A stretch of DNA of 50,123 nt from Albibeggiatoa sp964388965 (GTDB lineage: Bacteria > Pseudomonadota > Gammaproteobacteria > Beggiatoales > Beggiatoaceae). Below the pieces are notes generated by a model. That model searched no databases and was not told the DNA's origin. It saw only the letters and a list, made by a program, of their open reading frames with translations. Below are positions 27,475 through 36,014 of this stretch, in pieces. The stretch spans positions 1 through 50,123 of the forward strand of contig CAYMCP010000015.1 in the NCBI GenBank assembly GCA_964388965.1, in the 5' to 3' direction. The translations under genes and the position numbers were made by a program. Position 1 is the first letter of the stretch. Each line of letters begins with the position of its first letter.

Positions 27475-29478
27475 ATGTTAATCAGTGTTGGTGTTTTAAC
27501 TGGAACTTATGTCGGTTATCGGTTGTATGAATTTTTCCAATCTAAACAACCCGAAGTACGCCCACTTAACGAGGCGGCAGCTGTTAAAAAAACATCCCGA
27601 AAAAATTTAAAATCACTCGACTTGTCGCAAAAAGAAGCCAATCATTTTTACAATCTCAGTTTACTTAGCATGACCTTATCTGTTGCTAGTATTTTTCTGC
27701 CTACTGTCACAATTGTCAACATTGCTCTTATTAGTTATTTAAATATTCCGATTTTTAAACGTAGCGAGCAACTACTATTCAAACATGGAAAATTTGGTAA
27801 TGATGCTTTACTCGCTCTATTTAGCATCGCAAGTGTTGCATTCGATCAACTTTTTACAGTCGCATTAGCTTGCTGGTTTTACTACTTTGGTAGCCGCGCA
27901 GTCGCCAATATTAATGATTATTCTAAAAACATTTTCACCAGAAATTTTAACTATATTCCGTCAACGCTCTGGATTTTGCGTCAAGGTGTAGAAATTGAAA
28001 TCCTTACAACGCAAGTTAAACAAGGTGATATAATCATTATTAATCGAGGCGAAGTCATTGCAGTAGATGGTATCGTCGTTAATGGTGAGGCAATTGTTGA
28101 TCAACACACAATAACAGGCCGTGAGCAACCTTTAGTACGTCAAATAGGTCAACAAGTTGTGGCGGGCATGTATGTGATACAAGGGACAATTCGTGTACGT
28201 GCAGAACGTGTTGGTAAAAACAGAACTTTAATGCAAATTGCTGAGTTAATTAAACAAGATGCAGAAAATCGTATCCGCAATACACCATTACGTGGTGATC
28301 AATGGGCAGAGCAGGTCGCATTAACCTTTTTAAGTCTATATGGTCTAGCTGCTTTGCTGGTCGGACCTTATCGCGGACTTATTGTATTCACCGCTAATTT
28401 TGGTAATCGTTTACGCGCCGTCACTCCATTGAGTACACTTAGCTTTATCGAAATCGCGCATTTCAAAGGCATGTTAATCAAAGAAGGAACAGCTTTAGAA
28501 AATATGCGCCATGTCGATACGGTTGTTGTAGATATGATAAGCTTTATTCAATTCCTAGACATTAAAAAAATTATTGCTGAAAATAATTACACGCAAGAAC
28601 AAGTATTAAGCTACGTGGCATTGGCAGGTCAGGGTATGACTTCACCGGCAGTCCAATTCATTAAAGAAGCGATTCAACAACGTGGTTTAGCAATTCCAGA
28701 AATGGAAGACGCGATTTATCACACTCGACATGGTTTAATCATCCAATGGCAACAAAATGAGTTAATTATCGGTAATTTAACGACTATGCGCAAAGAAAAA
28801 ATTAAATTATCTCGTGCAATATATCAGTTGATTGACCACTGTAAAGTACCTAATTACGCCATTGTGTTAGTAGCATTAAATGGTCAATTGATAGGTGCAG
28901 TTGAATTAGATACACAATTTGTATCTGTGAGTGAATTTAGTAAAGAATTAGCACATTTAAAACAATTAGTATTGGTTTCTGAAGAAAATCAAGCAATAAC
29001 TTATCACGTTAGTCAAAATTACGGTTTTACAAATTATTTCTACGACACGAGTTTAAGCGACAAGGCAAAAGTAGTGAAACAGTTACAGCAAAAAGCGCGA
29101 ACAGTGTGTTATGTAGGCGACGGTTTACGGGACATAGAAGCAATGGAAGCCGCATATATCACAACTTCTGTGCGCAACGTGATGACCGTTATGCACGATA
29201 ATGCACAAATTGTATTAATGAATAGTCAAATTAGACAATTTCCACAATTATTTGATTTATCTGAACGATTGGCAAAAAATCTAACGACTTCGTTTACCCT
29301 AACCATGACACCATCTATAATTAGCGTTTTAGGTGTTTTTTTCTTTGGATTCACTTTAAGTTTCTTAATTTTAATTAAGATGTTAGCATTTGGTTTGGCG
29401 ATTGGTAATGCGTCTTTGCCAATACTTTTAATCCCACTGGAAGAAATAATCAAACAGCAAGAGAAAAATAATAAATAA
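27475..29478 (+). CDS. P-type ATPase-like protein lacking catalytic motifs (pseudo-P1B ATPase)
   Basis: 667 residues with the overall architecture of a metal (P1B) ATPase: N-terminal membrane segments, an actuator-like domain (about 165-265), two more hydrophobic segments (about 285-320), P- and N-like domains (about 345-585), and two final membrane segments (about 605-655). The key residues are altered. Actuator TGE is TGR (214-216). The metal-site CPC region reads RAVTPLSTLS. The phosphorylation loop DKTGT is D353-MISF. The N-domain HP is SP. The hinge GDGxND is GDGLRD (548-553). It can hardly form the phosphoenzyme and is probably a structural or regulatory pseudoenzyme. The frame is intact and GAGGG precedes the ATG, so it is not decaying DNA. 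Confidence 0.85.
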   Translation: MLISVGVLTGTYVGYRLYEFFQSKQPEVRPLNEAAAVKKTSRKNLKSLDLSQKEANHFYNLSLLSMTLSVASIFLPTVTIVNIALISYLNIPIFKRSEQLLFKHGKFGNDALLALFSIASVAFDQLFTVALACWFYYFGSRAVANINDYSKNIFTRNFNYIPSTLWILRQGVEIEILTTQVKQGDIIIINRGEVIAVDGIVVNGEAIVDQHTITGREQPLVRQIGQQVVAGMYVIQGTIRVRAERVGKNRTLMQIAELIKQDAENRIRNTPLRGDQWAEQVALTFLSLYGLAALLVGPYRGLIVFTANFGNRLRAVTPLSTLSFIEIAHFKGMLIKEGTALENMRHVDTVVVDMISFIQFLDIKKIIAENNYTQEQVLSYVALAGQGMTSPAVQFIKEAIQQRGLAIPEMEDAIYHTRHGLIIQWQQNELIIGNLTTMRKEKIKLSRAIYQLIDHCKVPNYAIVLVALNGQLIGAVELDTQFVSVSEFSKELAHLKQLVLVSEENQAITYHVSQNYGFTNYFYDTSLSDKAKVVKQLQQKARTVCYVGDGLRDIEAMEAAYITTSVRNVMTVMHDNAQIVLMNSQIRQFPQLFDLSERLAKNLTTSFTLTMTPSIISVLGVFFFGFTLSFLILIKMLAFGLAIGNASLPILLIPLEEIIKQQEKNNK

Positions 29479-29506
29479 CATTCTAATATTTTGTTTTATT
29501 TGTATT

Positions 29507-30502
29507 TTATAAAAAATTTTTCAAACTTTGCCAGACACGTTCAACAGATAAATCTTGGTAGCAAGGTGGTTGCGGTGCAGTTTTATACACACATTGTTTT
29601 TTAAGACATGGCGCGCACGGAAATTGTGCATTTAAATGAATTTGTTGCCTGCCGATTGTCCCTGTTAATCCAAATTTCGTTGCACCGTAAAGTGTTACAC
29701 TCGGAACGTCCAAAGCGGCTGCTAAATGAGCCAATCCCGTATCTACGCCAACAACTGCTTTTGCCTGCGCCAATTCATAACCGAGTTGTCGTAAATTACC
29801 TTTATCAATGATGTGAATATTGTGACTACTCGCGGCAATTTTTTCAGCGCGTTGTTTTTCAAGCATATTTCCCCAAGGAATACGCACCTGATAGCCATGA
29901 TTAACAACCAATTTTGCCAAATCAATCCAATTTTCATCATACCAATGCTTCGTTTTCCAAGTCGTCCCGTGCAAGAAGATGACATGCGGTTTTTTTTCGA
30001 TTTGAAAATTATTTTTAATGCCGTAATTAATTTCAGCCGTTGACAATTCATAATTAAGCAAACTGGCAAATAGTAAACGTGTGCGCGTAACAGCATGTTG
30101 AGTTTTAGAAACTGCGATTTTTTTATGATAAAACCAAGCAGCAATCGGCTCACGAGCAGCACTACTTTCCAGTCCACAACGAATACCACGTGCCTGCGCA
30201 GTCAAAAGCGCGCTTTTTAATAAACCTTGTGCATCAATTACATAATCATATTTTTCTTTTTGGATTTCCTGTTTACATCGTGACCACTCTTCCCACCACT
30301 GCAAAGGATTTTTACGCCAGCGTCGCACTGCAACTTGAATCACTCGCGTCACAGCGGGGTGCCATCTAGGAATTTCATTAAATGCTTCTTCTACTACCCA
30401 ATCACAATGCAAAGTTTCAAACTGTTTTGCAACATCGGTCAACGCGGGCAAAGTGTGAATAATATCGCCAAGTGAGGAAGTTTTAATAATTAGGATGCGC
30501 AT
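29507..30502 (-). CDS. waaC: Lipopolysaccharide heptosyltransferase I
   Basis: GT9 enzyme adding the first L-glycero-D-manno-heptose to KDO in LPS inner core. The 331-residue length is close to E. coli WaaC (319). Family signatures: N-terminal MRILIIKTSSLGDIIHTLPAL, CDWVVEEAFNEIPRWHP, VIDAQGLLKSAL, the GLESSAAREPIAAWFYHK region and the ADP-heptose-binding VGVDTGLAHLAAALDVPSV. It faces the pseudo-ATPase gene convergently across 28 bp. Together with kdsB at 34.9 kb it supports a conventional KDO-heptose core and a Gram-negative host. No other core genes are adjacent. Confidence 0.94.
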   Translation of the reverse strand: MRILIIKTSSLGDIIHTLPALTDVAKQFETLHCDWVVEEAFNEIPRWHPAVTRVIQVAVRRWRKNPLQWWEEWSRCKQEIQKEKYDYVIDAQGLLKSALLTAQARGIRCGLESSAAREPIAAWFYHKKIAVSKTQHAVTRTRLLFASLLNYELSTAEINYGIKNNFQIEKKPHVIFLHGTTWKTKHWYDENWIDLAKLVVNHGYQVRIPWGNMLEKQRAEKIAASSHNIHIIDKGNLRQLGYELAQAKAVVGVDTGLAHLAAALDVPSVTLYGATKFGLTGTIGRQQIHLNAQFPCAPCLKKQCVYKTAPQPPCYQDLSVERVWQSLKNFL

Positions 30503-30925
30503 TTTTAATTTATTTTATCCGCTATAATCGTTGGTTTGATTAACAAAATAGATAGCTATAAGATTACAAATATAGATATTTTATTGTAAATAATTTATTT
30601 TATTCGATATATTAAAAAGTATCTGAGCTATTGTGTTGGAATATCGTTATTATACTATTACCATATCGGGGTTTTGCTCACATTGGGCAGCTAACCGTAT
30701 TTTCACCATATTTCCAATCATATTTCATAAGTTTAGATTGACTCTGTTGTAGCTTTCGCAAGAGGCTACTAAAATAACCTTTTTTTTAAATTACGCGCCC
30801 AAATATCTTTTATAATTTCTAACAGTGCTACTCCTCCAAGTGATTGTGATCATAAACTGCAAAATCAATAGTTTAAAATATAGATTACCTTTTGTAACCC
30901 TGCCAATGTGAGTTGAAACATTTAA
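30503..30925. other. Gene-free leader region with orphan hairpin and U-tract
   Basis: AT-rich 423-bp stretch between divergent waaC and uvrC with no credible ORF. A hairpin at 30749-30769 (GTAGCTTT, loop CGCAA, AGAGGCTAC strand, two G-U pairs) is followed by eight T at 30780-30787. That arrangement resembles a terminator pointing toward uvrC. A TATACT at 30651-30656 could start a short transcript ending there. Nothing else recognised. Confidence 0.35.
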
Positions 30926-32731
30926 ATGCGCTTTGATGTCAAAACTTTTCTTGCTAATCTCAGTCATAAACCCGGTGTATATCAAATGCTTGACAACAGT
31001 GGCATTGTATTATACGTCGGTAAAGCAAAAAATTTAAAAAAGCGCGTTGCAAGCTATTTTAATGCTTCAAATCAATCTTTAAAAACCAAAACGCTAGTTG
31101 CGCAAATTGCTAATATTACGGTGACAGTAACACATACCGAAACTGAAGCATTAATTTTAGAAAATAATTTCATTAAGCAACATCAACCACGTTATAATAT
31201 TTTACTACGGGACGATAAAAGTTATCCCTATATTTTTCTATCTGATCATGCCTTTCCGCGATTGGGCTATTATCGCGGTAGAAAAAAAACCAAAGGGCGT
31301 TATTTTGGACCTTATCCTCACGTTGCCGCAGTACGTGAAAGTTTGGAATTATTAAACAAATTATTTCCACTTCGTCAGTGCAAAGATGTGGAATTTCGTC
31401 ACCGTTCTCGTCCTTGCTTACAATACCAAATTAAACGTTGTACAGCCCCTTGTGTCGGTTTCATTTCCAAGCAAGATTATCAACATGATGTAGAACATGC
31501 GGTTTTATTTTTACAAGGTAAAAGTCAGCAAATTACTGAAAAATTAATTATTAAAATGCAACAAGCCGCACAAACATTAGAATTTGAACAAGCTGCAAAA
31601 TATCGTGATCAAATTACCGCATTACGTCAAATTCAACAACAACAATATGTGACAACCGATAGTGGAAATGTAGATATTATCGCCTGTGTAAAAGAGCAAA
31701 ATATCGGCTGTGTACAAATATTAAGTGTACGAGATGGACGGCACATCAGCAGTCAAGCGTTTTTTCCTGAGCATATTCAAGGTGATGATGAGATAGCAAT
31801 TTTATCTGCATTTTTACCGCAATATTACTTAGTTGAGCACCGTGACGTGCCAGATGAAATCATAGTTAATCACTTCCCTGAAGATAGCGAAATTTTACTA
31901 GCAGCAATTCATAAACAACAGCAAAAACAAGTTAAATTGAGTGCCAAAGTGCGTACAACTCGCGCTAAATGGCTGGAAATGGCAATTGAAAATGCGAAAC
32001 AAAATTTACAACAACGTAAACCAAACCAATATCGGGAACGTTTGGCGAATTTATGCCATGTATTACAATTAGAAGTCATGCCGCAACGGATGGAATGTTT
32101 CGACATTAGTCATACTCAAGGTGAGGCAACAACGGCATCTTGTGTCGTATTCGATCAAGAAGGAGCGGCTCACAGTGCTTATCGACGATATAATATTGAA
32201 AATGTAGCTAAAGCGGATGATCTCGCTGCAATGCAACAAGCTTTAACTCGTCGTTTTTCTAAACTTAAATCAGACGCAATATTACCAGATATTTTATTTA
32301 TTGATGGTGGTAGTGGGCAAGTAAAAGCTGCATATCGAGTGCTCGAACAATTAAATTTGCAGCATAAAATTAAACTCATAGGCGTATCCAAAGGTGCGGA
32401 TAGAAAAGCGGGTTTAGAAAAATTAGTTTTCCCCAATAGCAATGAGCCAATAATTTTAGCTAAACATTCGCCTGCTTTACATTTAATTTTACATATTCGT
32501 GACGAATCACACCGTTTTGCTTTACTTGGACATCAGGGGCGACGTGCTAAAATTAAAACAACTTCAGTTTTAGAACAAATTGAAGGTGTTGGCGCGAAAC
32601 GGCGTAAAGCATTAATTCAGCATTTTGGTGGTTTACAAGGTGTGTCTCGTGCTAGCGTAGATGAGTTGGTAAAAGTGCAAGGTGTGAGTCGTGCATTGGC
32701 GCAACGGATTTATGACTTTTTAAATCATTAA
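30926..32731 (+). CDS. uvrC: Excinuclease ABC subunit C
   Basis: Dual-incision nuclease of nucleotide excision repair. It has an N-terminal GIY-YIG domain (about 12-95; PGVYQMLDNSGIVLYVGKAK), a Cys cluster region (RQCKDVEFRHRSRPCLQYQIKRCTAPC, about 150-176), a UVR motif for UvrB binding (about 203-238), the RNase H-like 5' incision domain (MECFDISHTQGE, FIDGGSGQ) and a C-terminal double helix-hairpin-helix (about 550-600). The 601-residue length is normal. The ATG at 30926 agrees with the family start (FLANLSHKPGVY), though the ribosome site is weak. gacA/uvrY, often upstream in gammaproteobacteria, is absent. An orphan hairpin lies about 150 bp upstream. Confidence 0.97.
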   Translation: MRFDVKTFLANLSHKPGVYQMLDNSGIVLYVGKAKNLKKRVASYFNASNQSLKTKTLVAQIANITVTVTHTETEALILENNFIKQHQPRYNILLRDDKSYPYIFLSDHAFPRLGYYRGRKKTKGRYFGPYPHVAAVRESLELLNKLFPLRQCKDVEFRHRSRPCLQYQIKRCTAPCVGFISKQDYQHDVEHAVLFLQGKSQQITEKLIIKMQQAAQTLEFEQAAKYRDQITALRQIQQQQYVTTDSGNVDIIACVKEQNIGCVQILSVRDGRHISSQAFFPEHIQGDDEIAILSAFLPQYYLVEHRDVPDEIIVNHFPEDSEILLAAIHKQQQKQVKLSAKVRTTRAKWLEMAIENAKQNLQQRKPNQYRERLANLCHVLQLEVMPQRMECFDISHTQGEATTASCVVFDQEGAAHSAYRRYNIENVAKADDLAAMQQALTRRFSKLKSDAILPDILFIDGGSGQVKAAYRVLEQLNLQHKIKLIGVSKGADRKAGLEKLVFPNSNEPIILAKHSPALHLILHIRDESHRFALLGHQGRRAKIKTTSVLEQIEGVGAKRRKALIQHFGGLQGVSRASVDELVKVQGVSRALAQRIYDFLNH

Positions 32732-32772
32732 TTTATTTTTAAGCTATTTTTTCTACTGGAAAAATTCTTTTT

Positions 32773-34533
32773 TTAATTAAAATTTAGTTGTTGAACCCGT
32801 TTTTTGACTTGTTTAGGATCAAATTGTACGGTTTGGTGTTGGCTAAGTTCTAATGCTTTTTGATAAAACGGAAGAGCTGCTTTAGATTGATGCAAATATT
32901 CTAAGCTAACGGCTAGATTATACGCATAATCGGCTTTTTGTTCATCAAAACGATACGCATCAAAATAAGCTTGTTGTGCTTCACGCCAGCGTTGTTGTTG
33001 CGCATAGGCATTACCCAAACTAAAATGCAAATATGCTGATTGTGGAGATTGATCTAATAACATTTTAATTTGACTTTCAGAGCCTTGTGGCGATTGCTGT
33101 TGCATAACATTCAATCCCAGTTGCGCTATACCATCATCGGGATAATATTTTAAAATTTGCTGATAGTAATATTCTGCGGCTTGTGTTTGCCCGTCGCGTT
33201 GAGCGATAGCAGCCAAGCCGAGTAACGCATCACGATTTTTATCATGTTGATTTAATATTTGTTGATACAAACGTTGTGCTTTTTGAGTTTGACCTTCTTG
33301 AAAGGCTTGATAAGCACGAGTTAGTTGACTGTGTAAATGTTGTGTATGACGAGATGTTTTTTTAATTTTTATATCTTTATTATCCTGTTGTTGTGGCAAC
33401 AGAGGTGGTTGTTTTTCATTCGTATCGATAATGGCATTGGTTATCAAAGGTTGCTGTGCGCGAGTCAGCGTTGTTGTACGTTGGATGGACTTAGTTGGCT
33501 CAATAATCTCTTCTGCGGCAGGTTTATACTGGACTGTTTTCACTTCAACTGATTGTTTAGACACATTTTCTTTTATCATATTTGACAACAAAGATTGTGC
33601 TTTTACCATAAATGTTTGTTGTGTATCTTCGCTCTTTTCGATCACAGGCGGTTGGGTAGACTCTGGTAAAGCAGCCTGTTTCGATTCGGTTGTCTCTTGT
33701 GGTGCCGAATTGAGCAGATTTAACTGATAAGCGAAATATCCAATAAAACCAATTAATAAAATTAACAATAAAAGCGGGACAGTAGAATAATTTTGTTTTG
33801 AAGCTCGAAATATGTGTTTAGCTGTTAATGAGTCTGGGTGAGTAATTGTCTCTGGAATAGGTTTGGTATCTATTTTAACTGATTTTTCAATAACTTGTGT
33901 TTTTACAACAGCGTTATCAGATGCAAAAATACTTGCATCCCAGTCTAATTCATCACCAGTAAAATCGACTTGATCAGGATTTTTAAATGTTTCATCTCCA
34001 TTAAATGTGTCGGGGGCAAAAATACCGGCATCCCATTCCAATTCATCATCTGAAAAATCAACTTGTTCAACAGATTTTTTCTCATTCGTATCAACTAATT
34101 GCGTTAATTCCGTTGCAAGTTCCGTATCGGCGACCTCTGTCACGGAAATTTCAGCTAATTCCGCTTGCTCAAGTAAAGTTGGTTGGGAATGTTCTGGCAA
34201 TATCTCTACTGATTCCAATTCCAGTGCCACATGCTCAATAGTTTCTTGCTCTGGAGCTTGCTCAACTGGTTGCTCTGAAAAATGCTCATCCTCTAAATTA
34301 AAATACCATTCTAATTGATTTAATTCTGTATTAGGGTCTTCAATTTCAGGTATTTCACCAATATCTAATTTTTGTTTATTTTGTTCATCTTGTTCATCTT
34401 GTTGACTTGATTCATGTTGTGTAGATTCATCAGCAATAACTTCATTTAGCGCATTCTGAGCGGACAGGGCTGCTTCTTCAGTCTTTTGTTTCGACTGCTC
34501 TGCTTTTTTGAGGGCTTCCATTAATAAGCTCAT
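32773..34533 (-). CDS. Single-pass membrane TPR protein with acidic N-terminal region
   Basis: 586 residues. The N terminus MSLLMEALKKAEQSK matches a motif seen at the start of many gammaproteobacterial TPR proteins of the MshN or pilus/secretion-assembly kind. A long Glu/Gln/Asp-rich region (about 20-235) contains a near-repeat: QVDFSDDELEWDAGIF (about 156-171) and QVDFTGDELDWDASIF (about 188-203). One membrane helix lies at about 249-271. A periplasmic Thr/Gln-rich linker leads to a C-terminal TPR array (about 400-575; FQEGQTQKAQRLYQQIL, DALLGLAAIAQRDGQ, YYPDDGIAQLGL). Probably an envelope assembly scaffold; partners are unknown. It is convergent with uvrC. Confidence 0.75.
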   Translation of the reverse strand: MSLLMEALKKAEQSKQKTEEAALSAQNALNEVIADESTQHESSQQDEQDEQNKQKLDIGEIPEIEDPNTELNQLEWYFNLEDEHFSEQPVEQAPEQETIEHVALELESVEILPEHSQPTLLEQAELAEISVTEVADTELATELTQLVDTNEKKSVEQVDFSDDELEWDAGIFAPDTFNGDETFKNPDQVDFTGDELDWDASIFASDNAVVKTQVIEKSVKIDTKPIPETITHPDSLTAKHIFRASKQNYSTVPLLLLILLIGFIGYFAYQLNLLNSAPQETTESKQAALPESTQPPVIEKSEDTQQTFMVKAQSLLSNMIKENVSKQSVEVKTVQYKPAAEEIIEPTKSIQRTTTLTRAQQPLITNAIIDTNEKQPPLLPQQQDNKDIKIKKTSRHTQHLHSQLTRAYQAFQEGQTQKAQRLYQQILNQHDKNRDALLGLAAIAQRDGQTQAAEYYYQQILKYYPDDGIAQLGLNVMQQQSPQGSESQIKMLLDQSPQSAYLHFSLGNAYAQQQRWREAQQAYFDAYRFDEQKADYAYNLAVSLEYLHQSKAALPFYQKALELSQHQTVQFDPKQVKKRVQQLNFN

Positions 34534-34604
34534 AATATAGTGCTTTGTTTTAGAAGACAGCGATAAGAAGATAAGTTTTTGAAAAAACAGTCAAAATTAA
34601 GCTA

Positions 34605-34802
34605 TTAAGCAACTGATGCGATCATGTTACCTATACCGTAATGTATTAATTGGAGTAAATCATTAGCGATTTGTTGCCACGCTAATTTAGTCGCAACAAA
34701 GGTCTGACGCCATGACTCTATCATCGCTGTCATTAATTTACCCATAAATACTAAAAATTTTGATAGGATAGTCAAAGTAGTGGCAATCATGATAAAACCC
34801 AT
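34605..34802 (-). CDS. Possible 65-residue amphipathic small protein
   Basis: Short ORF between the TPR protein and kdsB on the same strand. It encodes a hydrophobic N-terminal helix (IATTLTILSKFLVFM) and an amphipathic helix (ESWRQTFVATKLAWQQIANDLLQL), a layout reminiscent of very short phasin-like or membrane-associated proteins. A second in-frame ATG lies at residue 5. No convincing ribosome site precedes either. Its place in an otherwise unexplained 333-bp gap is the main reason to list it. Confidence 0.3.
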   Translation of the reverse strand: MGFIMIATTLTILSKFLVFMGKLMTAMIESWRQTFVATKLAWQQIANDLLQLIHYGIGNMIASVA

Positions 34803-34866
34803 TAAGTAGTTTATTTAACAATGCTAAGTATGACTCATAAAAAGCTAATTTTCAAAAAATATGCTC

Positions 34867-35622
34867 TCAATTTAAGTTTTTTTGTGCAAAAATTGCCTGA
34901 ACCCGCGCCAAGTCTTCAGCAGTATCGACGGAAATGTGTGTATATGTCGTCGGATAAGTAAAAATACCATATCCTGCTTGTAAAAAACGTAATTGCTCCA
35001 AACGTTCAATATTTTCCAATGGACTAGCTGGTATTTGAGCGTAATTTTCTAAAACTTGTCGCCGATAACCATACATGCCTAAGTGACCTGAGAAATTAAT
35101 CTTGTTCCATTCCGTTTTACTATCAGCGTCACGCACGTAAGGAATAGGATTACGAGAAAAATACATTGCGTATCCATCGTGCTGAATGACCATTTTTACT
35201 ACATTGGGATTAAAAATATCTTCTGATTTTACTTTGCACGCGGGTGTAACAATGTCTGGTACGGGTTTAGTGGTTTCAAAAGCGGTAACCATATCATCAA
35301 TGACTTGCGGTTCTAACAAAGGTTCATCGCCTTGTACGTTAATGATAAAATCCGCTACTAATTTATCAATAATTGAAACAATACGTTCAGTGCCCGACTG
35401 ACAAGATTTATCAGTCATCCAAGCCACGCCTCCCCACGATTCAACTAATTGCGCAATTTCTGGTGTATCTGTAGCAACATGTACTTCTGCAATTTTTTTA
35501 GCCTGTAAACAACGTTGGTAAACATGCCAAATCATGGGATGCCCTGCTATATCCACTAAGGGCTTATTAGGCAGGCGAGTTGAGGCAAGTCTTACCGGAA
35601 TAACAACAATAGCTTTTGACAT
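34867..35622 (-). CDS. kdsB: 3-deoxy-manno-octulosonate cytidylyltransferase (CMP-KDO synthetase)
   Basis: Activates KDO with CTP for LPS core synthesis in the cytoplasm. The 251-residue length matches the family. N-terminal nucleotide-binding signature VIPVRLASTRLPNKPLVDI (about 6-24), then HVATDTPEIAQ, SGTERI, NVQGDEPLLEP and FSRNPIPYVRD, with the C-terminal RLEQLRFLQAGYGI. All typical catalytic regions are present. lpxK, often adjacent, is absent. Upstream lies a 390-bp gap containing an inverted-repeat element. Confidence 0.96.
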   Translation of the reverse strand: MSKAIVVIPVRLASTRLPNKPLVDIAGHPMIWHVYQRCLQAKKIAEVHVATDTPEIAQLVESWGGVAWMTDKSCQSGTERIVSIIDKLVADFIINVQGDEPLLEPQVIDDMVTAFETTKPVPDIVTPACKVKSEDIFNPNVVKMVIQHDGYAMYFSRNPIPYVRDADSKTEWNKINFSGHLGMYGYRRQVLENYAQIPASPLENIERLEQLRFLQAGYGIFTYPTTYTHISVDTAEDLARVQAIFAQKNLN

Positions 35623-35709
35623 GCGCGTCCCTTGTTCTGTAAAACGATTACTCTAGTGAATGATGTCTTAGAAAGTCAAATTTATTTTTTGGGTTACTCG
35701 AAAGCGTAC

Positions 35710-35872
35710 AGAACCCATTTGAAATAAATTACAGAACCGGTTTGAAATCTTAGTAAATATGTTAAAAAATCAATATTTTCTTTCACAGTAGAGACAAGAC
35801 GTGCCTGGTTTTTACAAAACCTTGTCGCTTTAGATTGATATTCATTTATTTTAAAAATGTCAAATGGGTTCT
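35710..35872. repeat. Inverted-repeat element of about 163 bp
   Basis: AGAACCCATTTGA at 35710-35722 is repeated exactly in inverse orientation as TCAAATGGGTTCT at 35860-35872. An imperfect internal copy, AGAACCGGTTTGAAA, starts at about 35733. It lies in the 392-bp gap 35623-36014 between divergent kdsB and the ferredoxin-flavoprotein gene. No coding capacity. It could be a MITE or a fold-back regulatory structure. No clear target duplication. Nothing else recognised in the gap. Confidence 0.45.
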
Positions 35873-36014
35873 ATAAAGTGAAATTGATTATATTGAATGC
35901 CTACACATCCTACCGTCCTATAAAAAATGTTCATAAAAACAGTTATCTTTTTGCTTATGTCGAACTCATGTTTTACAATATATCTATGCTTAATGTCACC
36001 AAAAGAATCAGCGT

